Translations under genes and position numbers: made by a program | In this document: one piece after another, positions 1 through 15,821 of the stretch | How the letters are laid out: each line of letters begins with the position of its first letter | Position numbering within the stretch: position 1 is the first letter of the stretch | Origin: Symbiodinium natans | Taxonomy: Eukaryota > Sar > Dinophyceae > Suessiales > Symbiodiniaceae | Direction: 5' to 3' | Length of the DNA: 64,000 bases | Assembly (NCBI GenBank): GCA_905221605.1 | Contig: CAJNDS010000291.1 | Span: 850,560 to 914,559, forward strand | Notes under the pieces: model-generated | Databases searched by the model: none | The model's input: the letters and a program-made list of their open reading frames with translations, nothing else | What the model was told of the DNA's origin: nothing

Positions 1-500
1 AAAGACGCCGAAACATGTACAAGGTTGTACGACAGGCAAAAAGGGGACGTGTGGAGCCGTGCTCTCAGCAGAATGGCGGCGACCGGAAAACGCAAGCGAC
101 TCCCCCACTTCAGAAGGAAATTGGAAAACATGCTCTCGGAGAGCATCGGGGCCCGATATCAGTGCTCACGGAGCTCAAGTATTCGAGAGTCATCGATATG
201 TACGAAAGTCCCAACTCTCTCTCAGCAACAATGTGGATTTGAGTTGTTTAACTTACTGTTTAGACATGCTGAGACTGCAGGCATGCGAGGGGCACATTTG
301 ACCGCTATCTTCGCTTAAGGGCCTTTCCACGGGCTCTCTCTCTCTCTCTCTTTCTTTTTTTCTTTGTTTTTGTTTTTTCATTGGGGGGTGGGTGGGGGGT
401 GGGGGGGGGGGGGATGTCCAAGGAGAGTTTCGAGCTTTGTGCCCAGCAGACAATCAGAGCTGAACTCTGCTTGTACACGCTCCGCTGTGGTGAATGTCAG
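1..500. other. Intronic DNA upstream of the first visible Rab2 exon
   Basis: I see no exon here. The Rab P-loop (GDxGVGKS) is absent from this stretch, so the 5' part of the Rab2 gene must lie left of the window. Positions 335-375 are pyrimidine-rich (CT)n and T runs, followed by a G-rich tract at 380-413. The stretch ends in TGTCAG, the acceptor for the exon starting at 501. Confidence 0.7.
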
Positions 501-3572
<3,072 letters not shown>

Positions 3573-6351
3573 GAAGCGTAGCCGAGTAGTTTCTCGTCAG
3601 TTCATGCTTTGAGAGACTTGCCTCCGCGTCTAAGCATTGCAGCTACAGAAGAACACGGCAACTTGTACTTCGCTATGTTCGAAGATTTGCATCCTACATC
3701 AGTTCTTCATTCACCCGTACAGCCCCATACAGTACCATACGTTCAGAGAGTCGACGTTGTGTCGCGAATTCGAGTGAGGCTGTGAGGGCACCGCACGGGC
3801 GATTTACAGGCCCAGGCAGGTTCGACCTCAGCATTTCCAGGAATTTGAGCGCAACTGGAGCAACCCGGCTTTACAAGTTCAAGTTGCAAGAAGTTGCAGG
3901 GTTCCATGGAAGGGCCTAGGGGTCTTAGGCTCCACAGCGCTCGGTTGAGATCAGCCCTCGTCTTCGTTACCAGCCTCAAAAAGATAACCGTGAGGACCCT
4001 TTTGCCAGGCCATGCTGCGTTTCCCAATTTTCTGGGACACATAGACTTAGATAAGCCACATCAAGCCTGTCCGACCTAGCTGTGGTAGTGGCAAGGATGC
4101 CCAAAGTGTAGAATCGGGCACCAATAGCAGAAGCCTGAGGGGGTCATCATCAAGTCTCACGCGATGTGGGCACCAGCAGCCAACATTTCGACAATGGATG
4201 CGTCGACGAGCTGCGTATCGTGTGAAGCAGAGGTAGGCTTTTTTCAGCTTGCAGCCCACATGTATGGCCTTGGTGTGCCCAAAATTGTGCATTTATCACC
4301 AAGCTCGCGGACGTTTCTAGTGCTTCGCAATTTGGGCTCTGGCCTGACTTCAAGCACAGCCCTACATAGGTGAGCTCGCGCCTTACGTTGTAGTGAGGCA
4401 GGGCGATGAGTGGCAACGAGGAGAACCACAAGCCATCACAAGCCATGCAGTTCCCGAGGTGCTCAAACCATAAGTTGCTGACAGTGCACACTTGTGGCTC
4501 TCTTCACTCCATGGCCACGTGGCAGGCACAACCAAGAAGCGTTGTGTCTGAGATGGCACTTGTGAAGGTGGTGGGGCCATGAGCCTTATAGCGTGGCTAT
4601 GCTTAGATGCCTGACTAAGCTCCCGACTTGGGAGATGCTATGAGATGCTACTGCAAACTCTGCAAACTCTGCAAACTCTGCAAACCACTCAATGTGGCAT
4701 GGGCGAGGCATAAGTTCCAGTTCTTCCCACCTTACTCAAAACACAATCACATACAATTCATACAATCACATGCAATCACATTAGACCTCAAAGGAAACAC
4801 ACAGCAGGCCTTGCTATCACCTCTTGCGTGGATCAGGGGACAGAGGAACAAGGTCAGGCCCCACTGCCTGCATCAGATTGCTTGAAGCTGTGCTTTTGAT
4901 GGTGTCCTCCTGAATTGTGCTCACTGAGGCGTGCGCGGTAATGAGTTGTTGCATCTACAAGCTAAAACAAAATCTAGCAAGCCTTCGTTGAGAGCTTCAG
5001 AGCAGAATGACCGTTCACACTTCTGGTCGTCCTGCTCAATGCCTTCACTCGGACCACTGTGCCCTTGCCACCACCAGGGCTAGCAGTCTGTCTCTATTCC
5101 CAACTGATTGACATCCCTGATTCTGCCCAACAGACATGAAGGCTTTGCAGCGCTGTGAGCCTTCGAGTTGGCATGATAGTACCCGCGCCAGTTGAAAAAG
5201 ACAAAACCTAACGCACCTGAGAGAGGGAGGTGGTACTGAAGCTGAAAGGCGAAAACAATGTTCTTTCTCCCAGCTCTTCGATGTCCGGCATCAGCTTTAG
5301 ATGCCAGCAGGAGTTGGATTCCGGCAGTTTAGCCATGTCGATTGTGTTGCAAATGCGGCATCAAGCTTTCAGCTGTTTCGGTTTGTGCGAGCGTCCTTGT
5401 GCGTGAAACTCCTTTGAACATGTGAATGGTCTTCCATGGCTTGACATTCTTCCAGCTGATGTCTGCCATTAAATGTCAACATGGAAAAACATTCAATGTC
5501 TTGCAACTGAACAAAAGGCGGAAGAAGATCTTGTTTACAATCTCAAAAAAAACCCAGAAAATCAGACTGAATTGATTTTCAAGAAGCAGGGGAAACCAGC
5601 AGGTCTTTATCAAAGAAGGCCATGGCGGCCATGACGTCTGTGTGATGATGTTGTTGAGAGCAGTCTGTCATTTGCAGCATGCACCTGGTCTTCAAGAACG
5701 TGAGCCGTTTCAGAGCTTCCCACCACGACTTACAGCACTGACGCATAGGCATCGTTGAGTGCAGAGGCCCGCAACTTGCAGAGAAAGCTCTACCAGCCTT
5801 GCACAATTGCGTTCTGGAAAGGATCAGACTTGCACTAGACGTTTAGCATGTTTCTTTTTTTAAATCTAGCTTATCCAGCCGCTGGTCCGAGTTCGTCGGG
5901 TATGTCCAATGACAACGGTTGTGGCCGTGTCGAATGCCACTCCAAGGGCACAAACGTTGGGTGCATCGGCCTCAGTGGAGATCGCCAGTTCTTCTGGCAC
6001 GTATCACATATTGTTTTGTGTAGTTGGTGCAGTGCATCGGCAAATACGTGTACGAGCTACTGCAAGAGTAGTAAGAGGAGAATCTGAACCGAGAGTACGA
6101 AAATGCAAAGTTGTGTGAGAGACCGGCAACAACCATTTTCCCGGCAAATTCTTCCCTTCTGGTTTGGGATGATAATGAATGCACGTGAGGGCTGAATGCA
6201 ACCAAAGCGCATGCGCGTGCTTGAAGTTGGTTGCTTGAAACGATTGAGGTCTCTGATGTGTCTTTCGACTCAAGGCCGAATACGTCAAGCTTTGGCAACT
6301 TTGGCGTCTGAGCATGATTTAGGCATACCAGGAGGCAACCATGCATGTCCA
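3573..6351. other. Intergenic or intronic stretch, no gene identified
   Basis: No recognisable protein family on either strand. A 9-bp tandem repeat (CTGCAAACT, about four copies) lies at about 4650-4685, followed by a CACAATCA/CATACAAT-rich patch at 4740-4785. A possible exon at about 5881-6115 gives an open, valine/alanine/serine-rich reading after an AG, but I cannot assign it. The usual short open frames overlap on both strands and carry no family signature. Confidence 0.4.
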
Positions 6352-6915
6352 GGGCAGTTGATGCAGCCATCCAGTTCCGAAAAGCAGTTAGGGCCGAACA
6401 GAGGGAATGGCTTCACTGTTGTGATATTGTGGCGTCGCAAATATTCTGCTTGTTGATTGTGGCCTTGGCTGCGAGCCACCGGAGCTGCAGGCAACAGTCT
6501 GCACAGAATGACCAAGTTATCAGAGACCAGGACCCTCTCTCGCTTCTCCAGCTGTGTGAGTGCAACGCGTCCCACAAGGCACCTGATTTTGGCCCATTTT
6601 GGCCGCAGCACGCCAGTCTTGTCGCTGCAGGATTTGGCCATGGCCATGGCATTGCAGGCCAACGCAGTACATGCAGCTTGCTGTGTGTCATCTGGTAGCA
6701 GGCGAGAAGTTTCTCAACTTGTATCTGACTTTCACTGACATGTCTTCGCTGTGCTCAGCGGTGTCGTACCTTTGCCCGAAGCCGAGTGGCTCGTGTCTAA
6801 GTGCGTTTCCACTGTCTGTGACGAAGAAGTTGGGATCCAAGAAGGCGAGCTCCCACAACTCCATACTGCTCACGCTGCATTCATACAGCCGTCACTGGGG
6901 GTAGCTACAGGCTAA
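6352..6915 (+). CDS. Unidentified split gene, 3' exons (candidate)
   Basis: Three short stretches read like coding exons in an intron-rich gene. About 6352-6402 gives AVDAAIQFRKAVRAEQR after an AG. About 6631-6700 gives DLAMAMALQANAVHAAC after GCAG. Positions 6759-6915 are open for 52 codons and end in TAA (6913-6915), including PLPEAEWLVSKC and CDEEVGIQEGELPQ. Exon ends, phases and the upstream part are unresolved, and I recognise no family. The composition (helical, Ala/Glu/Leu-rich) and AG-preceded starts resemble the Rab2 exons nearby. The three pieces could belong to one gene or to none. Confidence 0.3.
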
Positions 6916-9856
6916 ATGTCTACACATTGTGTTCAGTTCACGCTCCGCTCCCTTACTTTGCTTAGCATTCACATCCGAACGGGAGGCTGCCATGTTGCAG
7001 TTGCCGCATTCTTTTGTATAGACTCCGGATGACGTTTGGCCATGGAGGCGTTCCAGGATCTGGAGGCCAAAAGAGTGAACAAAAATGCATACATTTTCTG
7101 CCTCTGCTGTCTGAAGTAGAGCTCACAGTACTGTAGTTTACACTGTTCCCAAACAAACTCTGCAATGCGTTCGACGTTGGGAGCAGGCTCACAGCGTTTT
7201 TGTTCTTCAATCCATGCCCACACGCACTCAGCCAGATGCGGCCTGAGCAGGTTTGGCGGAAAGAAGCCAGAGAGGTGGGGTATGGAACGGTTATGGTGGG
7301 TTGTTTGCAATGACCAGAATGCAGAATCGGGCTGGACCAGAGCTGCCCTGTGAGTCCTCGACAGGCCTTGCAGAAACGCACCCAAACATGCCGGGAACAG
7401 CTAAGCTGCTTGGATATATCTTGGACGCATCAGTCGCCCGAACCTGCCTTTTAATTAATTGTTCTAATATTACCTAGCTCATCTCATTGACGATATACAG
7501 GTACACATATTATAGTATGTAAATAGATATAAAAAATAAGGAATGAATAAATGAATATATATATATATATGTAGAAATGCATCTGTATCCTTCCGAATGA
7601 TTGGTCTTCAGCCCCGGGCTTTCTGCAGGCCGGCTAGATCTCGAAGCGGAGCCGTCTGGTGCTGGCAAAGGCGCAACTAGTCAGACCTCGAAAGCCCTTG
7701 CAGCCTGTGGCCCATCCGTGCATACTGCCGAAGATTGCCGAAGGCATCCGAGGTTCATCCACAAAGATCCAGAATCGGCTGAAGAAGTCTGATCTTGGTC
7801 TCCGAATGTTTCCTTGGCCCTGACAGCCTTGCACAAGTGTGACATTCGCATGGGGCTGTGTGTCCTGGAAGGACAGGCGGGGGAGCTTCCCCACCTGGAG
7901 AACAATCCGATTGTGCCTAGACTTCTTTTTTGTGATCCGGGGCCAATTGGCCAGAGGGACACATGTACTGCCAAAGACTGCTGCTTACATACTTATCAGA
8001 ATTGAGTTCAAGAGTGCCAACCAGAACCTGGGCTTGCCAGTTGAAAAGGTATACTGGAGCTCAAGACCCGGAACTATGTCTCAGGGATGTGAGGGCCATG
8101 TCAAGCTGCCTCTCTGACCCACCAGCCAAGGATAGTGGAAAGGCGCCCGTGCGGCGGTGGAGCACCAGCAGGATGAACGGGCGATGGTGAACAGATGTGA
8201 ACGGACTATTGCAATGATGCTTTACCATAGGTTGCCCTTCCCTCTGCAGACAGCAGACCATCTGAACTTGCAAGGCTCCCGCAATACAAGCAGCTGCACG
8301 CGCACCGGGCGAGGACGTCACCAAGGACAGAGCCGCCGAGGCCCGACCGACCAGGGTAACACGGGAGGTTTAAACTTCAAACTGGGCTTTGGTTTACTTT
8401 CGGTGCTTTTGCTCTTTTCAATCTTTTGGCTGTAGTCTTGCCGAGGTTTAGAGCGTCGAGCATACAAAGCTTGCTTACGGATTCTATGGATCGGTCTCGC
8501 TGTGTAGCGGTGCGCAATCCACTCTTCTAGCTCAACATCTTCATGACGGCCTCACTTCACCATTCTCCCTCCCAGGCTGTCTCCAAACCCCTTTGCAGCT
8601 CGCCCTGTGCAGAAGCCCCGCGGCTGCAGGAATCGGCTCATGGTATAGAGACATACTGATCGCATCTCGTCGAATCTCAAGCAAGGCCCCGATCCCGGGG
8701 TCCGACTCCCCGATCCAGCATCTTGGGCTTAGATTTCAGAGCCTCGATGTGCCTGCCCTGGTGCAATGAGCAGTACACCGTCATCGTCACTTCCTAGGTC
8801 GCCATTGTGCTTCGTTGTTTTTTCTGTGGGCTGTAGGTAAAGAAGATGAGGGGCGCAGGAAGACGCTGGCGGAGCAGGCACCACAGTCCCGAATCATCGA
8901 TCATGTGCAAAGTATCGTGCCGGAATACCGGTTCTTTGCTAGAGCTTCAGAGACTTCAGCTGCAGGCACCATCTCGCAGCCTAGTGCGGGCCAGGCACGG
9001 CGCCAGTTTGCATCTCTCGGAAAATCTGAATCTTATCGCAACACTCCCAACACTTCAAAGCTGAGAGCCCGAGAAGGACCCAGCCAGGGCCTTGGCGCAG
9101 GGCATCTGATCGGGCCAAGGCGCTTGTTTTTTTTTTGCAGGTCGTTTAGCGTTGAAGGCAGACATTCTGCGCTTAGCATATCTTAGCATGCTTCTGCAGC
9201 TTCGGGCAGGCAGTAGGAGAGTGCGTTGTCTGGCATAAGCTTGTTTTGTACTTGGTCAACATTGGTCAACCCGGGTTTAGGCCTCTACCAACACTCATTC
9301 GGCTGTCTTTGCGTGACAACAGAGAAGATCAGGAGATTCGCTTCTCGACTTTTGAACCGATGAGTCCGAAGAGTTTCTACATTCTACATCATTCTACAGG
9401 TTCTACAGGAGTTGTAGTTGAGTCAATGGATGTTTCGTGGGCAGGAGTTTCGGGCCAACAAGGCGGTGACTCCTCTCCGCGAGGCTTCTGGGGGTGTTGC
9501 CGTGCATGGCCGCACCTTGCCGCGCTCATTTTGCCGCAGTCTTTCGGATTTCCATGGATTTCGTGCTCACGCCCCTTGCCACGTGCCTGTGACTCTTGGT
9601 GTTTGGAAGGCACGGCGTGCCCTGGAAGCCCTGGCCTCCGCTGCACTGGCTGCGACCCTTCGCTGCTCTCGGAGCCAGGCCCACAAATGATCCCCCGAAA
9701 GAAGGCAAAAGAGGGCCGGATGAGCAGTGCCTGGCCTTTGGCCGACGTCTGCAGCTCTGAATTTGGCACAGCAATACACACTATGTAGAGCTGAAAGCTC
9801 GAGGCATCATGATCAGTGGTATTACTGTAGACTGCAACCGTCCATCATCGTCCGCC

Positions 9857-9890
<34 letters not shown>

Positions 9891-9922
9891 TTGTGCGCGT
9901 GATATTTTGTGTGTGTGTGTGT

Positions 9923-9959
<37 letters not shown>

Positions 9960-10497
9960 TGTGTGTCTGTGTGTCTGTGTGTCTGTGTGTCTGTGTGACT
10001 GTGTGTCTGTGTGTCTGTGTGTCTGTGTGTCTGTGTGAGTGTGTGTGTGTGTGTCAGTCAGACTGTGTGTGTGTGAGAGAGAGTGTGTGTGTGTGTGTTG
10101 CTTGTTGTTGAAGATGCTTGCAGGATCTGACATCCTCCTTGCTTCGAAGGGTTCTTGCTGAGTCTGCCTGGATCCCAGCAGTTGGGGTCTGAACACTGCT
10201 GTAGAGGATCGACGGAGCGGTTGTAACTGTTGCGGCCATTCAGGAAAAGCTGCGAATGCCCATTGATCCTGGACTGGCGTAATGTTAAGAAGGAGACGCT
10301 AAGTGATGTTAAGAGATCTTATGGGGCTCCAATGTCATTTTCGCAGGGTCCTCTTAAACGACAAGTTTTCCGGTCAGCCTTTGCCCGCAGGGACGGGCGG
10401 CCGCGGGCTGGGGAACCGTTTTCAACGCGTCGGCTTTGGTTCCGAATGGTTTCGGGAGGGGGCGGCGGGAAGCGTCCACCAGTACTCATCACAGAAA
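6916..10497. other. Host DNA with weak candidate exons
   Basis: No family recognised. An AG-preceded open stretch at 7638-7820 is basic and ends TGA at 7821. A stretch at 8837 to about 8935 reads GKEDEGRRKTLAEQAP and onward, which looks like charged helix. AAARAPGEDVTKDRAAEA is readable near 8291-8345. Another possible exon (REDQEIRFSTFEP) is near 9318-9360. These may be upstream exons of the gene ending at 10951. An AT-rich patch (TA)n is at 7530-7572. The 180-codon open frame at 9246-9788 has no family resemblance and overlaps similar frames on the other strand. Confidence 0.3.
9862..10105. repeat. (GT)n microsatellite with GTGTGTCT octamer array
   Basis: GT dinucleotide runs at about 9862-9890 and 9908-9957 pass into a tandem array of the octamer GTGTGTCT (about ten copies with single-base variants, about 9950-10040), then further GT runs with GAGAGA. 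The long cysteine/valine open frames read across it are artefacts of the repeat. Confidence 0.95.
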
Positions 10498-10951
10498 TGT
10501 CCTCGAGCTGCCAAAGCAAGTTTTACAGGCGGAGCTGGAGCAGCTTGCAGAGCTGCTGCGCGCACCCTCCACAGCCTCCACAGCCTCCTCCACGGCCTTG
10601 GTCGCCTGGAGCTGATTCTGGGGCTGTCTGCATCTTCGGCATTTCTCCGGTGTTGTCCCATATGTCCCTTGCCAGTTTGACACGAGGGCCACACATCAAT
10701 GAAGATTTGGACCACGGTGCTATGCCAAGTTGGAAATGTCCCACAGCCTAGACTGCCCATGCTCGGGTGGTGGAGATCCTCGAGGAGGCCAAGGAAGCCA
10801 ACCGTGACTGGGCCATGAATGATCGTGCTTAACCATGAGCATAATGAGTAATAATGAGCATCATCACTAAGCCTGGCCAGCAGTGTCATGACCTGATTTC
10901 TCCATCTGAGCCATTCTGAGCCGCATTGAGGCCTCCTTGGCCAGGCGCTGA
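10498..10951 (+). CDS. Unidentified split gene, 3' exons (candidate)
   Basis: About 10498-10600 reads as charged, leucine-rich helix (VLELPKQVLQAELEQLAELL). Positions 10752 to about 10830, after TAG used as an acceptor AG, read TAHARVVEILEEAKEANRDW. Positions 10911-10951 read AILSRIEASLARR followed by TGA (10949-10951). Such Glu/Lys/Leu runs look like alpha-helical or coiled-coil protein. The phases between the last two pieces do not close with a simple GC or GA donor, so an intermediate exon is probably missing from this model. No family is recognised. Confidence 0.35.
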
Positions 10952-12240
10952 GGGCACTGGGCACGGAGGGACGCCGCTGGGGCCCATGCAGGCACACACG
11001 TGGCACCCGTATGCAGCTTGTTCGGGGGCAACGTCTCTGCTTGACGGTCCTGGCTAAACTTTCCGGGTCAGGCAGCCGAGCTCGGACCAGGGGCTCTTAA
11101 CGACAGAGACACGCCGGGAGGAAGCTGTGGAGGTGGTCAGTCTTCACTAGTCGAGACAAAGATTCGAAAGTCCCAGTCTACCTTTGGAGGCCAAGCCAGG
11201 GACTCCGACAGGTCCGGAGGAAGCAAATGCCAGGCGGGGGGATAGGCAGAGGAGTTCCTTGGGTTGCTCATTCCACTACCCTTACGAACTTATGTTGTTC
11301 TGCAGCCCACAAATGCCAGGGCTTCCTAGAACGGGTTCACACATCATTCCAGCTGAGACCCACCCTTTTTGAAGCTTTCCCTCTTGGTCGTCTGGAAGAG
11401 CAAGTTTTGATGTTTCTTCCCCATGTTACCCCACTTGGCAGCCGTCTAGCAATCAATGCTACTCCCGCGCCGCCTCGGCCTCGGCCTCCGCTCCAGGGCG
11501 TGGCCAACTCCTAGATGGGGCTTACGAAATATTGGGCCCCTCAAATGGAACCCAAATTCTAGGATTCTCTCATAGTAAGGGGCACCAACAATGTACCCAG
11601 ATGCTTCCTGCAAGTCTGCAGAGGGTCTCAGAAGCAACCGGTTCCCACCTTTCAAGGCCTCAGACCAAAAAATGCGCCACAATGTAGAAAACTCAGCTCA
11701 GCTGGACAAGGCAGAATCAGCGTAGGGCCATTACACGTCTTTATAAAGGATCTCAACCCATGCACCCTTGTGTCGGTCTCTCAAACGAGGTGCCTGAAGT
11801 GTCCACACCGCCTTTTTCGCGGGGGGAGCTGGCCTGCCAAGTGGCGGCCATGATCGCATGCCGTCCTGTGACTCTACTTGTGAGGTGCACTGTGATGGCG
11901 GCGCTCAATGAGTTAGTGTCTGGCGCTTTGGCAGGCAAGTTCTGGTTTGTACTCATAGCATGGCGAGAGGTCAGACCATGTGTGTCCACGTATGCTATAA
12001 TTCTCTCGCGGATGAACCCTTTAAGGATTTGCATGCTCAGGCCTTCCGGCTTAGCATATAATCCTATGCCCAGTCAGCATATTCTCGGCTAATCTACTAG
12101 GAGTGGATGTGCCGGCACAGACTCTAGGCCGTGATCCTTGTAGGCTTGAAAGGTGCAGTTCTTTGAAGAGTCCTGTGTCGCATCATGGCAATCTCTGCCC
12201 AACCGAGCAGCCATCTGTGTCTGTGTTGCCGTTGCAGCAG
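10952..12240. other. Host DNA, nothing recognised
   Basis: Only short overlapping open frames on both strands. An open stretch at 11760-12092 (110 codons) has no family signature and I do not call it a gene. Confidence 0.4.
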
Positions 12241-12871
12241 ATCCACAATTGACCCAAGGAATGCGACAAGCACTGGACGACATCCATCAGATGCGGCAAC
12301 ATGCTGTGAGCAAGCCAGGAATTCAGCCAGAGGGAATCCGGTGCGACTAGCTCAGCGCGAGTTCGGCATGTCCAAAAGCGAGGGATGATGGGCGCAATTC
12401 ATTTTTAAAGAGCTGCCACAACGTGACCCCAACATGCCTGGATTCCTGCGGGGAGTCGTGCAATGCCGAATCGGCCACAATCCGCGGAAGCTCCGAGATG
12501 CCCCAAAGAAGTGCATATCAATGTCTATGTCCGTATATGCCAGGTTGTGCAACGTGGGAGCAATGTTATGCTACGTGAGACGATGTGAAACGATGCGATC
12601 CATATCGACATGCAAATTCGCCGATTCCAGTGTTGCCATTGATGCAGAGTTGGCCGCGAAAGTGTCACCCAACGTCTGCTCGGCAAACCCCATTGGGGTT
12701 GGGGTTGGAAAACGGACGCTGCATGCAAGTCAAGTCTGCTCATGTATCCTTATGTGTTCTGCTCGCACTGAATGCTATCCATATGAAAAGACTCGTGACT
12801 TATTAACCATTTCCAAGCCCTCCTGTCAGGCCGCGGAGTACGAACAAGCAGAGGCCAGAGCTGAGGCGTGA
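12241..12871 (+). CDS. Unidentified split gene, 3' exons (candidate)
   Basis: About 12241-12329, after GCAGCAG, reads TQGMRQALDDIHQMRQHAV, a helical stretch that ends near a GA or GC donor. The last exon, 12830-12871, begins after TGTCAG and reads AAEYEQAEARAEA followed by TGA. A middle exon near 12631-12690 is possible but its frame is ambiguous. The style (AG followed by G, tiny exons, charged helix) matches Rab2. Function unknown. Confidence 0.3.
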
Positions 12872-15821
12872 AGCATAACATAAAGCCGCACAAAGTGAAC
12901 GTAGCACAACATGACGGTGAACGTGGGCCCGGCAGTTGCCTTCACCTTGTGTCACCATACCAGTTCCACGCAGGCCGACGCAGTAGCACCAAAAAGGCGG
13001 TGACGGAGCGAAATATTGCGCCTGCGTGCCCTCAACAGCGCCCGATTCAACACGAGGCCGCAGCAGTGCCAAAACGAACGTTCTTCATTCTGTCTGCGTC
13101 ACTCCTTGCGCGCTCATCTGCGCAACGTTGATCCATACTCACGGGCACCAACTTTCCGGACATCACGTTGCAACAAGCAACTGGATTGTGAACGTTTCGG
13201 TGAGAATCGAACAGATAGCTTGGCGCGTGTGGGGCAGAGGGGGATGTGGTTGTAACGTCCACTAATATCGCCCCCGCGAGGGGCGGGGCCCAGGTTTTTT
13301 TCTACAACACTCGTGACTGGGAGTATGCCTTGAGCAGTCCGTGGAGTTCTGCTCAACAACATCGCACCGTGTGGAGTATTGAAAGGCATGAAGCATCCTG
13401 TTTTTCTATCCAGATGAACTGAGATGATCTGGGCATCTCGGGGCTACATGGGGCGACATGCTTTGCAACGTGTTTGGGGTTAATGTGGCTTCATGACTTC
13501 GAAGGCAGCCCTGCGGATGCCAGACGTCACTTATTCTGTCGTGGATCCATTGTCAGGGGCTCGGAGCAACATGCAACATCATGCGCCATCATGCAACTAG
13601 GTTAACGTGTCATGCCCTCGAAGTTGTGCAGGAAGGCGGAGGTACAGTGTAAGATCGTGTAAGTGTGTAGTTGCAGGGCTAGGACCGATCTCCAATGATC
13701 TACTTCTGTTTCAAAGTGTGGGCAGCGTTGACAAGGAGGTTCTCAGCCTTCTTGCGAACACGCGGCGATTCAAAGGTTTGGACAATGCCATGGCAAGTCA
13801 CATGTTCAACAAACGCCATCTTTGTGAAGCGCTGGAACCGTTTCGAAAGAACCCTGTATTAGTATAGTCCTTGCGCAAGAAGTTTGCATCGTAACCCTGC
13901 GCTTTCAAAACTTCCCGAAGACCATGCGCTGCCTAGCTCAGCTGGGTCGTCTAAGCGTCGCGAGCAACGTGTGCAATTTCATCAATTTCTACTGTTTATG
14001 TTCAGTTGCGCTTGTTCGAGCTTCAGGCCAATCATGCTAAGATACCGAAATCTGGAGCACACGTTCGAAACGCGCTTTGTATTCAAAATGGGCAGAGGTC
14101 TGCCAAGGGCAAAGGAGCCGAACATCTTCGCGCAGCACGACACTGGTAAAAAAACGAATGCGGTGACTCGTAGCCTGACCCTGTGATGTAGCTGAGGTGG
14201 GGGGAAGTGACCACCACCGAGGCAGGATCGTGGCTCCGGAAGACCGCTAGAGTCACTAGCATTTGTATTCGGGCATGTTTCCGTAACTGTAAATGTGTGA
14301 GGCCCCCTCAGCGATGTTTCGGCTTCTTTTCTGCTGTTGCCCCTGCTGCGTCGTGGGCTGCAGGCACGTGATAGTGAGTCAAGGAAGAGATATAAGATGA
14401 TGGGATCACAGACAATACAGTACAGTTGCTCGGACAGACCGAGCGGCTTGTATCCAAGGGGTCAAAGTGTGATGTCAGGATGTCTGTCGATCAGCTTTAT
14501 CGGATTATCTTGGCTTGGTTGGCTAGCAGAGCTCAGCAGCATGTCTCATGTCTCCGTGTAGGGGCCGCTTTGAAGAACCTCTTAATCAACATGCTTCGTT
14601 TTCTCTGTGTGGCGTATTTGGTTCTAGTGACGCCAAGCGGTCAAAAGCACTGCGACTGCAAGCGCCGCCAGCACCAAAGAAGCCAAGCGAGCATGGTTCA
14701 AGTTCCTGTGCTCGTTGCGCTGGCACGTTTTGCGACCTGAACAGAGATGTTTGCTTCATTTTGCTTCAGAATTTCAGAAGATTCAACATGCGGACTGAAC
14801 TTGTGGCGGATCCTGCGTATCTGTAAAACTGACTCGTGAGAGCTCGATGATGGCTGCTGCAACATCACAAACGAAGGGTTTCTCCGAAAATCGGGTACAC
14901 TGATGACCACCCGATGACGATGCCAGGTTCTCGTTCATTTTGGCCGTGCTGCAGGTCCACTTGATTTTAATGTTCAGTGTGATGTTGTTGCACATCGCGT
15001 GTTTGCAGCAGTTTCAGTGCTTTGAATGTTGCATCTGCTCTCACTACATGCGACGCTGCACGTGAACGGGCTTCTAAAAACACCTACATGTCTCGGATTT
15101 GACCGTGAATCTTCGCAATGATGCTCTGAAGGTGGCAATTCTCATCACAGTGATTGTAGTGGATGGCGGCATGGTTTCGTACGAGGAGCATTTTCATAAC
15201 AACAGCCCGCAAGACTTCAGTTCGGTTATAAACTTGAGAAGGTGCAGAAGTTGCGGCTGTTCTCATGGTGTGCAATTCCTGCCTTTCACTTAATATCGGT
15301 TCTTGTCACACCTGACCCATTGCGATGCTTGGGACCTGTATCTTGCGGACTGGCAGCCGGGATCCGGATTCAAAGTCACGCCACACACTGCCACACACTC
15401 CTCCGAAGGGGCGTTTTCGGTGTTATATGTGTTGCTGTGCGCACTGTTAGGAGAACCCCATGCTGGGGCCAAAGTTCAATCGTCTCGACGAAGCAGGCGG
15501 CAAGAATGCGGCTGGGAGCCTCGTGGTTTCCACATAGAGTATATCAGAGACAGCTGTCAGGCGTTGGTGATGCATGCAGACTTTGTTGCGAGGGCAGCAC
15601 CAGTGTCAATGGGCAACGTTCCCATCCTTGGTGAGAGTAGGGCTAGTAGGGCGACCGACAGACAGGGCATGAAGGGCAAAGGGGTTCCTGAAGGTTCCAG
15701 CATGCTTTACCGTCTTGTTTGCTTCACATGGTGCGGGAATAGCGGGAATAGTTCGCATGCCATCTGACATCTGTTGCTGATATGTGTCTCGGAGTGCCAA
15801 TTCAGTTAGATAGTCAATGCA
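12872..15821. other. Host DNA with weak candidate exons
   Basis: Possible exons that I cannot assign: about 13715-13860 (VDKEVLSLLANTRRFKGLDN), about 14478-14560 (MSVDQLYRIILAWLASRAQQ) and about 14665-14745 (contains CARCAGTFCDL, two CxxC-like pairs). An open frame of 154 codons at 15303-15767 precedes the next gene. It has no recognised domain and could be untranslated sequence or an exon. Confidence 0.3.

Noticed and set aside
9246-9788. 180-codon frame on the plus strand
   Set aside because: Composition of random GC-rich DNA, matched by 130- and 82-codon antisense frames; only a short piece may be an exon.
9727-10196. Open frames of Cys/Val or His/Thr repeats on both strands
   Set aside because: They are translations of a GT microsatellite.
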